The translations under genes and the position numbers were made by a program. From Vallitalea maricola (GTDB lineage Bacteria > Bacillota > Clostridia > Lachnospirales > Vallitaleaceae), in NCBI RefSeq assembly GCF_036985595.1, contig NZ_BTPU01000009.1, positions 109,839 through 173,838 on the forward strand: a stretch of 64,000 bases of DNA. Direction: 5' to 3'. Below are positions 42,467 through 50,443 of the stretch, piece after piece. Positions within the stretch are counted from its first letter, which is position 1; every line of letters starts with the position of its first letter. The notes below the pieces were generated by a model, which saw nothing but the letters and a program-made list of their open reading frames with translations, had not been told where the DNA came from and ran no database searches.

Positions 42467-42644
42467 ACTGTGGTTTATCTAATGCTGTAGATTTGCCAAA
42501 ATAAAAGGCTATAACCATTAAGACAACTTCAAATGCCTTATCTAAAGTTATAGCCCCCATCATAGATAGGATAAAAAATAAAATAGCCACAATTAGAGCT
42601 ATTATCTTTCTAACCTCTAATAATGCTGTTAATTTTTCTTTCAT
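42465..42644 (-). CDS. Small two-segment membrane protein, holin-like
   Basis: A 59-residue protein from the ATG at 42644 (GGGAGAG 6 bases upstream; an earlier in-frame start is less likely). Two hydrophobic segments, 'IIALIVAILFFILSMMGAI' and 'AFEVVLMVIAFYFGKSTAL', join through a short charged turn. It resembles small membrane proteins or holins found in prophages and lies between two phage-derived fragments. The function is not known. Confidence 0.6.
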   Translation of the reverse strand: MKEKLTALLEVRKIIALIVAILFFILSMMGAITLDKAFEVVLMVIAFYFGKSTALDKPQ

Positions 42645-42753
42645 ATGTATCTCTCCCATTCTTATGTATTTTTTTACATCCTAACTAAACAAGTCCATTG
42701 TCTTACAATATGTCTAACAAGTTCCAAAAAGAGAAATTCCATTAACAAAAAAT

Positions 42754-43106
42754 ATGATTACGTTTTTCAAGAAGGAAATTAAACGTTCTAAAGAAAACCA
42801 GTTATACATGGGAGAAAAATATAACAAGAAATACATTAACCATTTTAGCATATTTGATAATGGAGATATTATGAATGACTCGTATGTAACCAAGAGGTTT
42901 AAATAAGACATTGAAAAGCTAGATTTACCACTGATACGATTTCATGATTTAAGCATAGTTGTGCATCTTGGCTTATCAGTAATGATATGTCGTTAAAAAC
43001 TGTCCAAGAAATCTTAGGCCATGCTGAATATAGTACAACAGCTAACATATACGCACATGTCACTATAGAAAAGAAAAAACAAGCACTTGAAATGCTAGAG
43101 TTTTAA
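42754..43106 (+). pseudogene. Broken tyrosine integrase (C-terminal part)
   Basis: Translation gives 'KRSKENQLYMGEKYNKK', 'DNGDIMNDSYVTKRFK', a TAA stop at 42904, then 'DIEKLDLPLIRFHDL'. One base is missing in the next Arg codon (after 42953). In the shifted frame 'HSCASWLISNDMSLKTVQEILGHAEYSTTANIYAHVTIEKKKQALEML' follows. This is the catalytic end of a phage/ICE integrase. The lost base falls in the HxxR active-site Arg. No N-terminal half is present. It lies 84 bases from the tRNA-Arg 3' end, the usual place for such an integrase. Confidence 0.85.
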
Positions 43107-43189
43107 TTTTTTTATTTGCTCCGTGCATAATCTGTGCACATTTCGTATAATCAATACTCTGTTAGCCTTTCAAACCCTTGTATAATCAG

Positions 43190-43263
43190 TATTCCCGGCG
43201 GGATTCGAACCCACGGCCTACCGCTTAGGAGGCGGTCGCTCTATCCTACTGAGCTACGGAAAC
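43190..43263 (-). tRNA. tRNA-Arg (anticodon CCT)
   Basis: A 74-base cloverleaf. Acceptor GTTTCCG/CGGGAAT; D-stem GCTC/GAGC; anticodon loop CTCCTAA with anticodon CCT; T-arm GTGGG-TTCGAAT-CCCGC. CCA is not encoded. G1-U72 and one other G-U pair occur in the acceptor. The 3' end faces the integrase remnant, so this gene probably served as the attachment site. Confidence 0.93.
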
Positions 43264-43479
43264 ATATTAAATTTAGTATATAAGTATATGCTACAATATA
43301 AATTAACCAATTGTTCAATAAAAAATTCATAAAAACAATCTGCAACATATATTTTATCATGTTTTAATGTTAAGTCAAGAACTATTCTCTCTATTCTTAA
43401 ATAAAAATATTATTGATTTATAATAATGCCATAAGAGAACATATAAATACGATGATTTATGTAGGATACTTCTTCAATC

Positions 43480-43511
43480 ACGCCTACCTCATAAACTAAG
43501 ATGGTAGGCGT
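43480..43511. repeat. Hairpin downstream of the GntR gene
   Basis: Perfect 9-base arms ACGCCTACC (43480-43488) and GGTAGGCGT (43503-43511). There is no T-run on either side. It is probably a terminator or mRNA-end stabiliser for the leftward operon. Confidence 0.6.
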
Positions 43512-43582
43512 ATCATTCTACAGATTATATTTTTCAGAAAGGACTATGATATCCCAATATCATTAAATAAGATTGAGTATTT

Positions 43583-44320
43583 TTATTCATTATAAAAGTG
43601 AACATTAAAATTACATTTATCGCCCCTTGTATATGTATTTGTAAATTCAATTACTCTATCTTTGTCATCATAACTGGTACATTTAAAAAGCATAACTGCC
43701 AAATTAGGTTTAATTCCTAACATTCGTGCATCTTTTGCCTCTAACTTAGTTAAATCCAATGTTTGAAATGCCTTGGTCATATTAATTCCATAAAACTCAT
43801 ATACCTCGTAAATTGAAAATACTGATAAATCAATATCCTCAAATTCAGGCATTATATACTTAGGAATATGAATTTCTTCCAACGAAAATGGCTCGGAATC
43901 TGCATAGCATATACGTTTTATATAATAAATCTCATCCTCAGGCTTAATCCCAAAAATCATTGAATATTTATCTCCTGCTTTTCTTATGGCTTTAGTGAGT
44001 ACTTTAGTAGAAGGTACTGTACGTTTTTCTCGCATAGTTTGTGTAAAGCCACCTAATGTTTCAAGGTCTCTTTCCACTTTTGTTCCTACGACATAAACTC
44101 CTTTTCCGTGAACTCTCTTTAATAGTCCTTCATTTACCAATACTCCAATTGCATTACGGACAGTCAATCGGTTTATACCATACATTTTAGCTAATTCATT
44201 TTCTGATGGAATACTCGTTCCGGGTAGATATTCACCTTCATCAATTTTATCACGAATAACTTTTCTCAATTGTAGATATATAGGAGATTGATAATTAATC
44301 TCATCTAATTTCCCACTCAA
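43583..44320 (-). CDS. GntR/HutC-family regulator (UTRA domain), first of two
   Basis: About 245 residues. The N-terminal winged helix ('SPIYLQLRKVIRDKIDEGEYLPGTSIPSENELAKMYGINRLTVRNAIGVLVNEGLLKRVHGKGVYV') is followed by a UTRA ligand-binding domain ('YSMIFGIKPEDEIYYIKRICYADSEPFSLEEIHIP'). HutC-type repressors bind sugar-phosphate or amino ligands. GGAGG lies 9 bases before the TTG at 44320; a TTG two codons earlier is only 3 bases from it. It follows frlD and a second GntR gene on the same strand, so it probably controls fructoselysine use. Confidence 0.88.
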   Translation of the reverse strand: MSGKLDEINYQSPIYLQLRKVIRDKIDEGEYLPGTSIPSENELAKMYGINRLTVRNAIGVLVNEGLLKRVHGKGVYVVGTKVERDLETLGGFTQTMREKRTVPSTKVLTKAIRKAGDKYSMIFGIKPEDEIYYIKRICYADSEPFSLEEIHIPKYIMPEFEDIDLSVFSIYEVYEFYGINMTKAFQTLDLTKLEAKDARMLGIKPNLAVMLFKCTSYDDKDRVIEFTNTYTRGDKCNFNVHFYNE

Positions 44321-44357
44321 AATCAAACACCTCCAAAATATCTGTCTTTAATTTTAT

Positions 44358-45140
44358 TTACCATGCACCTGTATATTTCAACGTTTCCGAAGAATTTGCT
44401 GCACCCATGTGCATACACTCTCGAATTCCTTTTTTCTCAAGTATTCCTTTCATAAATCCAGCTATAAAGGAATCCCCTGCCCCCATTGTATCAACCACAT
44501 CAACAGGAACAATTCCATACTTAGTAAACTTGTGTCCATCATAAACTAAGCTTCCATATTCCCCTAATGTTACTATAATAAGCTTAGGACCCTTTGCATA
44601 CATATTTTTCATAAATTCTCTAATAAAATCATCATCTTGTTCATATGCAAAAAATGCATAATCTACAGAAGAAATAGCTTTTTCTATAATAGGATCATTA
44701 AGCTTTGTTGCAAAATCAAATGAAATTGGGGTTCCTTTCTCTTTGATTTTCCACAAGTCATTTTCAATCATTCCCCATAGGCCTGTATGAACCAAATCAT
44801 GCTGGCATAAGAAATCAATATCCTCTTCAGTTAGTTTGAATTTTGAAAGAACACCCTCAAAATAATCACCAAATACTCTTTCTCCATCAATTAACTCAAC
44901 TTTTGTAATTGCAGTATTACCCTGAAGTGTTTGTATATGAGAAACATCTACACCTTTGTCTGCTAAGGCATTAATCATTAGTTTTCCATACTCATCATCA
45001 CCTATACAACCTGTATATGATGCCTTTTCACCTAATCTTACTAAATAAACAGCTACATTTACAGGATTACCTCCTGGAAATGCTTGATTTAAGTTTTCAT
45101 ATACATCTATACAGTTATCACCCACAGTTGCAATTTTCAT
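44358..45140 (-). CDS. frlD: Fructoselysine 6-kinase (PfkB family)
   Basis: A 260-residue sugar kinase. 'MKIATVGDNCIDVYENLNQAFPGGNPVNVAVYLVRLG' closely follows the start of FrlD from Escherichia coli, and 'DTMGAGDSFIAGFMKG' (about 223-238) carries the catalytic Asp of PfkB kinases. It also keeps the family end 'LKYTGAW'. It phosphorylates fructoselysine at O6 before FrlB splits the product. The ATG at 45140 matches the family start; a TTG four codons earlier is open. It sits between the two regulators, with 38 bases to the next gene. Confidence 0.93.
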   Translation of the reverse strand: MKIATVGDNCIDVYENLNQAFPGGNPVNVAVYLVRLGEKASYTGCIGDDEYGKLMINALADKGVDVSHIQTLQGNTAITKVELIDGERVFGDYFEGVLSKFKLTEEDIDFLCQHDLVHTGLWGMIENDLWKIKEKGTPISFDFATKLNDPIIEKAISSVDYAFFAYEQDDDFIREFMKNMYAKGPKLIIVTLGEYGSLVYDGHKFTKYGIVPVDVVDTMGAGDSFIAGFMKGILEKKGIRECMHMGAANSSETLKYTGAW

Positions 45141-45158
45141 ATTATCAACCAACCTCTC

Positions 45159-45881
45159 TTATTTTTTTAAAGTGCTGGAGAATTTTACCTTATCTGCTCT
45201 TACTAGAGATTTAAAATATTCTAACGGTATATTATTTTCATCCCAAGTAACACCATTTAAAAAGAAAACCGCTGTATCTTCTTCAATATTCAAAAGCTCA
45301 GCTTCAAAAGAATTTACATAGGTAATTCCTATTTTTTCTTCTCCGCCTATGATATTTACTTTATATTCACTTTTCAAAATATTATAAAGAGATTCTTTTA
45401 CAATATCGTAATGGTCTAAGTTTTGAAATCTGTTATAATCCAAATAAGATGTTTCCATAAATGTAGGCTCATTATTTATGCTTCGTAATCTTACTAATTC
45501 ATACACTTTACTTCCAAGGGAAATGTGAAGTTTTTTAGATATTTGTTTATTGCATTCCATTACTTTTAATGAAATAACTTTTGAGGATAATTTATTTCCT
45601 CTAACATTTATTAGTTCCGTTAAAGATTTCAAATCCTGTAGATTACGTTCTATTTTAGGATCAGCTACAAATGTACCCGAACCTTTTTTATTATACAGCT
45701 TTCCGTCAATAATAAGACGTTTAATTGCTGATCTTAGAGTTGTTCTGTTAAATCCCCACATTTCACACATATCCCTTTCAGAAGGAATTTTAGTATGTGG
45801 TTGCAGATTATTCTTAATTATAAAACATTCTATCTTTTCTGTCGCCTCATCTCGTGGAGTACTACGATATTCTTCTATCAC
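45159..45881 (-). CDS. GntR/HutC-family regulator (UTRA domain), second of two
   Basis: A 240-residue protein with an N-terminal winged helix ('EKIECFIIKNNLQPHTKIPSERDMCEMWGFNRTTLRSAIKRLIIDGKLYNKKGSGTFV') and a UTRA domain ('KLHISLGSKVYELVRLRSINNEPTFMETSYLDYNRF'). The start is a GTG, 7 bases after AAGGAGG. It heads the leftward operon GntR, frlD, GntR. Two different UTRA regulators in one small cluster suggest two signals, perhaps a fructosamine and its phosphate. Confidence 0.88.
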   Translation of the reverse strand: MIEEYRSTPRDEATEKIECFIIKNNLQPHTKIPSERDMCEMWGFNRTTLRSAIKRLIIDGKLYNKKGSGTFVADPKIERNLQDLKSLTELINVRGNKLSSKVISLKVMECNKQISKKLHISLGSKVYELVRLRSINNEPTFMETSYLDYNRFQNLDHYDIVKESLYNILKSEYKVNIIGGEEKIGITYVNSFEAELLNIEEDTAVFFLNGVTWDENNIPLEYFKSLVRADKVKFSSTLKK

Positions 45882-45914
45882 ATTACTTCCTCCTTTGGTA
45901 ACGTTTAACTACCT

Positions 45915-45937
45915 TTATACCAATGGAGTCAGTATAA
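45915..45937. promoter_or_regulatory. Candidate operator upstream of the GntR-frlD-GntR operon
   Basis: TTATAC (45915-45920) and GTATAA (45932-45937) form an inverted repeat that includes ATACCAAT. The same 8-mer or its complement recurs in other spacers of the frl region. This matches half of the ATTGGTATAGACCAAT-like sites of HutC-type regulators. It is only a candidate. Confidence 0.35.
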
Positions 45938-46121
45938 CACATTCGAAAATGGTGGTCAATATTCCTGATTTTACATAAATTAGATTATATATAATACTTA
46001 TATCTATCCATATAAAATCAATTGAACATTAGCACACCATTCTCTAGAACCTTATGTAATAAAAACTTTCCAATAATATTTTATAAAAAAACCTCTTATC
46101 TTTATTTTTTATAATTCCCTA

Positions 46122-47483
46122 TTAATTGTTTTGTACCTTCTTATTCTCCCAGTAATGATAAACAGGTAGTCCTGTTCCTACAACAATAATTGCAGCTATA
46201 ATACCTTTAATAGGAGCCCAAAGGAATGTTGAAGCAATAAGTATACAGCTTGATAACATAGCAAAAATTGTTATCATTTTCCAAGCAGGCATTTTCCATA
46301 ATGGATTATATTCAGGTTTACGTCTATGCCAAAATACAGTACCAAAAGTTAAGAAGTTCTTTAAGAGTGCAACAAGTGTAAAATATCCAAGTAAATCTGT
46401 AATATTTGATGCAAAAATTAGCAAAATACCAACTGCACATTGTATTAGAATAGAGAATGCAGGTGTTTCCCATTTTGGATGTACTTCACCAAATTTTTTA
46501 AAGAACAATCCATCTTTAGCCATAGCATATTCTATACGAGGTTGGAACATAATACAGCTTGAAAGAGAACCCATTATAACAATGATAGCTATTAATGCTG
46601 TTAATTTTCCAGCAGCTGATCCAATTAGAGGTATTGTTCCAAATGCATCAGCAACAGGAGCGCTAGATGTTGTTAATACATCTATTGGAAGTAAACCTGT
46701 TATACACAAAGTTAAAAAACTATATAATAGAATGATGATTAAAACTGTAATAATTAACGCTCTAGGCATTGTTTTTTTAGGATTTTTAATTTCTCCAGTC
46801 ATATAACAAACAGCACCCATACCATCATAGGACCATGTAGTTGCTGCAATACCACCTAATAAAGCTAAAAAACCTACAGGTGCACCTGCAACGGGAGGAG
46901 TTGAAATTAAATTACCTTGTAAATGGAATACACCAATACCAATTAAAATAATAAACGGCATAATCTTTATTGCTGTAATAAATGTCTGAAATTTACCCCC
47001 GCCTTCTACAGAACGAAGATGAACCATCATAAATACAAGTACAAAAGCTGTAGCAACTAATTTAACAGTAATACCATCAATGCTAGGAATTAAAAAAGAT
47101 ATATAATTTGCAATTGCGAGAGCCATAATTGAAATTGATGGTGGATCTGTTGCCCAAAAACTAATCCAACCTGTAAGAAAAGCTAGTGATCTACTGCCTG
47201 CTTCTTTGAAATATACATATGGACCACCATCTTCAGGATATGCAGTAGCAAGTTCTGCATAAACTAAATTCTGAGGTATCATTATAATACCTCCTATTAC
47301 AAAAGCAATAATAGTAAATAAGGCAGAACCAGATGCACCAGCCACTTCACCAACAGAAGAGAATATACCAGAACCAACTGTAGTACCTACACCCAATGCT
47401 ATTGCAGTACTTAAACCTAATTTTCGTTTTAAATCTCCTTGACCGATAGGGTTTATTACTTCCTGTTTTTTGCTTGATCCCAT
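46122..47483 (-). CDS. frlA: APC-family permease, probable fructoselysine permease
   Basis: A 453-residue transporter with about 12 membrane segments. It has the APC signature 'STAIALGVGTTVGSGIFSSVGEVAGASG' (about 25-52), 'EDGGPYVYFKEAGSRSLAFLTGW' (about 84-106) and 'WSYDGMGAVCYMTGEIKNPKKTMPRA'. Its likeness to E. coli FrlA and its setting among frlB, frlD and GntR genes support uptake of fructoselysine or similar Amadori products. The ATG follows AAAGGAGA. A strong hairpin at 47793-47841 separates it from frlB-frlC'. Confidence 0.85.
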   Translation of the reverse strand: MGSSKKQEVINPIGQGDLKRKLGLSTAIALGVGTTVGSGIFSSVGEVAGASGSALFTIIAFVIGGIIMIPQNLVYAELATAYPEDGGPYVYFKEAGSRSLAFLTGWISFWATDPPSISIMALAIANYISFLIPSIDGITVKLVATAFVLVFMMVHLRSVEGGGKFQTFITAIKIMPFIILIGIGVFHLQGNLISTPPVAGAPVGFLALLGGIAATTWSYDGMGAVCYMTGEIKNPKKTMPRALIITVLIIILLYSFLTLCITGLLPIDVLTTSSAPVADAFGTIPLIGSAAGKLTALIAIIVIMGSLSSCIMFQPRIEYAMAKDGLFFKKFGEVHPKWETPAFSILIQCAVGILLIFASNITDLLGYFTLVALLKNFLTFGTVFWHRRKPEYNPLWKMPAWKMITIFAMLSSCILIASTFLWAPIKGIIAAIIVVGTGLPVYHYWENKKVQNN

Positions 47484-47792
47484 ATTAGAATCTCCTTTCG
47501 ATGTTTTTACGACATTAGGGAAAATATTATGGAGAATTTAGAATGTTATACGTTATATCCCCTTAGCACTTTTTTTATGTCGTAAATACTATTAATAGCC
47601 ACTATTATATACAACCCTCACTCTTATTTATACCACTTTATATGAATAATAGCATATTACATAAATGATGTCAACAAAAATCTGTTTCTTTAGACATATT
47701 ATATAAACAATATTATATTTAATTATCAATAATTCTATTAAAATTTAAAATAATGGATATTTTATACAAGTTTTTTTATACCAATTTAGCAA

Positions 47793-47841
47793 AATATGGG
47801 ATATAGGTAATTATTTTTGGTTTTAACCTATATCCCATATT
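47793..47841. terminator. Terminator after frlB-frlC remnant
   Basis: Perfect 16-base arms AATATGGGATATAGGT (47793-47808) and ACCTATATCCCATATT (47826-47841) with T-runs both ways. It ends the frlB transcript before frlA. Confidence 0.85.
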
Positions 47842-47847
47842 TTTTGA

Positions 47848-48130
47848 CTATTGTTCAGCTATAATAGATCTAAGATTATTGATTGCTCTTCTGGCATATA
47901 GACGTGGTTCATTCATATAATCATTACTTCCATCACTATCAGCAATATGCATATGGTACATTTTTTCACCAAGTTTATTGAAATCATGATTGACTAATGC
48001 TGTACATATGGAGGAATGATATCACACATACCAACTAAATTACCGGAGGCACAACGTTAGATTCATAAGGAATTAGTGGTTCCAACACCAACTTATAATC
48101 TAATTGGTCTGCATATCCAGTAAATACACA
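47848..48130 (-). pseudogene. frlC: Decayed frlC (fructoselysine 3-epimerase)
   Basis: Three fragments of FrlC in shifting frames, read leftward: 'FTGYADQLDYKLVLEPLIPYESNVV', then 'GMCDIIPPYVQH', then 'VNHDFNKLGEKMYHMHIADSDG' joined to 'YMNEPRLYARRAINNLRSII' and a stop. Stops and small deletions separate them, and about 40 residues between 'DSDG' and 'YMNEPRL' are missing, as is the whole N-terminal half. FrlC interconverts psicoselysine and fructoselysine. Its place directly after frlB is the usual operon position, so the loss is recent enough to read. Confidence 0.9.
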
Positions 48131-48146
48131 TAAAAACTCTATCTAC

Positions 48147-49172
48147 TTAATATGGCATTAAACCTCCATAATAACGTCTATCATCAGGATTATGATCTTT
48201 ACTGATTGATAAATAATAGTAGAAATATTCTAATGGTACGAATAGTACAAATGGTGCAAGCATTGGATGAAGACCATTTGAAATTTCAGCATAATCAAAT
48301 ATAATATAATCATCTGTTAGTTTCTTAACAAAATTAATTGTTCTTTCTGTTGTATGTCTTGATTCATCAGTACCAAGCATAAATACATAAGGAACACCTT
48401 TTTCAACAACCTCAAGAGGTCCGTGTCTAAACTCTGCCGAATTTAACTGGCAGCCATGAGTCCATGTAAATTCAAGCATTGTTATAATACCTTCTTTATA
48501 AGAAAGCGGACGTAATGGGCCAGCCGCAACAGTATAGATAAACGGCCATTTAGAAGCTTTTTCACCTAATTCACGAGATTTATCTTCTGATGTTTTAACT
48601 AACCTAGCTAGAACATTAGGTAATTTTTTCAAGTCTGCAAGAATTTGTTTTACATTTTCATTGTTATCAATTCGGTTAATATAGTCTAATGCAATATAAA
48701 AAGTAATTAAAAGATGTATTTCCCAAATACACTCAGCAGCATAAGCAATTACATGCTCAGCAGCATCTGATACAGGATTTCCTACTGCATCTCTTGTAAC
48801 ACCTACTGTAATAGCTCCTGCTTCGCTAGCTTTTATTAGAGAATCTGCTACTTCATTTGTTTTTCCATAATGGGAAACACCTACAACTATACATTTTTCA
48901 TCTAATTTCTTAGGTGTATGATCTAAAAAATCCCAGCCACTATATGCTTCGCATGGAACATCTGAGTACTTCTCAAATACCATTTTTGCAGTTTGGCAAG
49001 CACATAAAGGCGAACCACAGGCAACATAATATACTCTTTCAATTTTTCTTTCTATCATTTGATCAACAATTTTTTTAAGCTTTGGAAAATCCCTTTCCAT
49101 AACTGTTTTTACTTCTGTAACCATATTATCAGTTACAAGAAAATCAACTGTATTCTTATCAATGTCTAACAT
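48147..49172 (-). CDS. frlB: Fructoselysine-6-phosphate deglycase
   Basis: A 341-residue SIS-domain enzyme nearly collinear with E. coli FrlB. The start 'MLDIDKNTVDFLVTDNMV' matches, as do 'YYVACGSPLCACQTAKM' (about 47-63), 'VGVSHYGKTNEV', 'AAGPLRPLSYKEGIITMLEFTWTHGCQLNSAEFRHGPLE' (about 220-258) and the end 'DDRRYYGGLMPY'. It splits fructoselysine 6-phosphate into glucose 6-phosphate and lysine. The ATG follows GAAAGGCG. It is first in the leftward transcript frlB-frlC', with a small ORF and candidate operator upstream. Confidence 0.95.
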   Translation of the reverse strand: MLDIDKNTVDFLVTDNMVTEVKTVMERDFPKLKKIVDQMIERKIERVYYVACGSPLCACQTAKMVFEKYSDVPCEAYSGWDFLDHTPKKLDEKCIVVGVSHYGKTNEVADSLIKASEAGAITVGVTRDAVGNPVSDAAEHVIAYAAECIWEIHLLITFYIALDYINRIDNNENVKQILADLKKLPNVLARLVKTSEDKSRELGEKASKWPFIYTVAAGPLRPLSYKEGIITMLEFTWTHGCQLNSAEFRHGPLEVVEKGVPYVFMLGTDESRHTTERTINFVKKLTDDYIIFDYAEISNGLHPMLAPFVLFVPLEYFYYYLSISKDHNPDDRRYYGGLMPY

Positions 49173-49206
49173 AACAAATCACGCCTTTCATATAGATAAA
49201 TTCTTC

Positions 49207-49299
49207 TTATTTTTTAACACCTTTTGAAAATATGTAGTTCACCCTGTATATTTTGAACTCATTATCTACTGATGTACCATAGTCAAAAATTACTTTCAT
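49207..49299 (-). CDS. Small ORF (30 aa) upstream of frlB
   Basis: A 30-codon frame starting MKVIFDYGTSVDNEFKIYRV and ending with a basic tail. GGGAGGGG lies directly upstream of the ATG (AAA spacer), a very strong site. It ends 34 bases before frlB on the same strand. It could be a leader peptide, a tiny protein, or the start of a deleted gene. No family is recognised. Confidence 0.5.
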   Translation of the reverse strand: MKVIFDYGTSVDNEFKIYRVNYIFSKGVKK

Positions 49300-49332
49300 T
49301 TTCCCCTCCCTTTAACAAAAAATAATTTATGG

Positions 49333-49352
49333 TTTGTATAGATATGTACAAA
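49333..49352. promoter_or_regulatory. Candidate GntR operator upstream of frlB
   Basis: TTTGTA (49333-49338) and TACAAA (49347-49352) flank an 8-base centre, forming a palindrome resembling TTGTATA-type sites of HutC regulators. It lies in the divergent spacer between frlB and the SGNH gene. Confidence 0.4.
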
Positions 49353-49498
49353 TGTTTTTTGAACCACTTTATTCAATTTCAGTATAGCACCTATGCCTTT
49401 AATAGTCAATATGTCACTTTAAAATATCTTAAAATAACCTTTTTTATAAGTTTTTACTAGGGAATTACTGTTTTTTCTACTAATTTGCATACCTCATT

Positions 49499-49547
49499 AT
49501 TGGTTTAACATACCAATATTGACAATGGTTTCTGCTTTTTATATACT
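49499..49547 (+). promoter_or_regulatory. Promoter with adjoining palindrome before the SGNH pseudogene
   Basis: TTGACA (49519-49524), 17 bases, TATACT (49542-49547). Just upstream, ATTGGT (49499-49504) and ACCAAT (49512-49517) form a palindrome touching the -35 box, a plausible regulator site. Confidence 0.6.
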
Positions 49548-49615
49548 TATATTACTTAGAAATCTAGATTTTATTTAATTTAACTATAAAAATATATAAA
49601 AAGGAGATTTAAATT

Positions 49616-50240
49616 ATGAAAACTATTGTTTGCTTCGGAGACTCTAATACATATGGTTATAATCCTAGCCAGAACGGTAACCGCTATCCTCGTAATATTA
49701 GATGGACAGGTTTAATTTCTGAAAAACTTGGATCTGATTTTTACATCATAGAAGAAGGTTTAAATGGACACCACAGGTTTTGATGATAATATAGAACCCT
49801 ATCGCAATGCTTGTGATTATATTATTCCTTGCATTATGTCTCACATGCCCATTGATTTACTCATAATAATGTTAGGTACTAATGATACAAAAGAACGTTA
49901 CCATCTATCTCCCAATGAAATAGTTTATTCTTTAGAGGAACTTGTAAAGAAAACTCTTAACTATTTTTATTGGTGCGACAAAAAAGTTGAAATATTATTG
50001 ATTTCCCCTGTACCATTAAAAGATGAACTTGTAGATGATGAATTCTCTTTATTATCTATAAAAAAATCCAAAGCTCTTCCAAAACTTTATGAAACTCTTG
50101 CTTCCAAATATGGTATTCACTATTTAAATGCTTCATTATTTGTAAATTCTCTAGGTTGTGATAATATTCATTTATCTGAAGAAAATCATACTCAATTGTC
50201 CAATGCACTAGTAACTAAAATTCAGAATATTCTGTGTTAG
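49616..50240 (+). pseudogene. SGNH/GDSL hydrolase broken by a frameshift
   Basis: The first frame (49616-49783) gives 'MKTIVCFGDSNTYGYNP' with the nucleophile Ser in GDSN, then stops after 'EEGLNGHHRF'. The second frame (from 49764) continues the family with 'TTGFDDNIEPYRNACDYIIPCIMSHMPIDLLIIMLGTNDTK' and the catalytic Asp-x-x-His in 'CDNIHLSEEN'. Related proteins read 'EGLNGxTTxFDD'. The local GGACACCACAGG is best explained by loss of 2 bases from a CACACC run near 49766-49775. AAGGAG lies before the ATG and the promoter is intact. Confidence 0.85.
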
Positions 50241-50443
50241 CAGTACCTTCCTCTACTATCAATAACTTAAAGATTAGTCTACATTAAAATTGAAACTATA
50301 TAATATTAATCATTATTTTAGTAAGATAATATTTTATTGTTGATAGTCTCCCTAAATTGTGGTATATTAAATTTATTAATTGGTATATAATTATTGCAAA
50401 CTTGTATATCTATAAATCAATAAATTTTTGGATGGAGGTTATT

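Noticed and set aside
42714..42911. A 65-codon frame on the minus strand
   Set aside because: It is the antisense shadow of the integrase remnant on the plus strand, which shows clear family motifs.
43145..43192. Near-direct repeat GTATAATCAATACTC and GTATAATCAGTATTC beside tRNA-Arg as attachment sites
   Set aside because: Too close together and imperfect; a true attachment repeat should copy the tRNA 3' end at the far side of the element.
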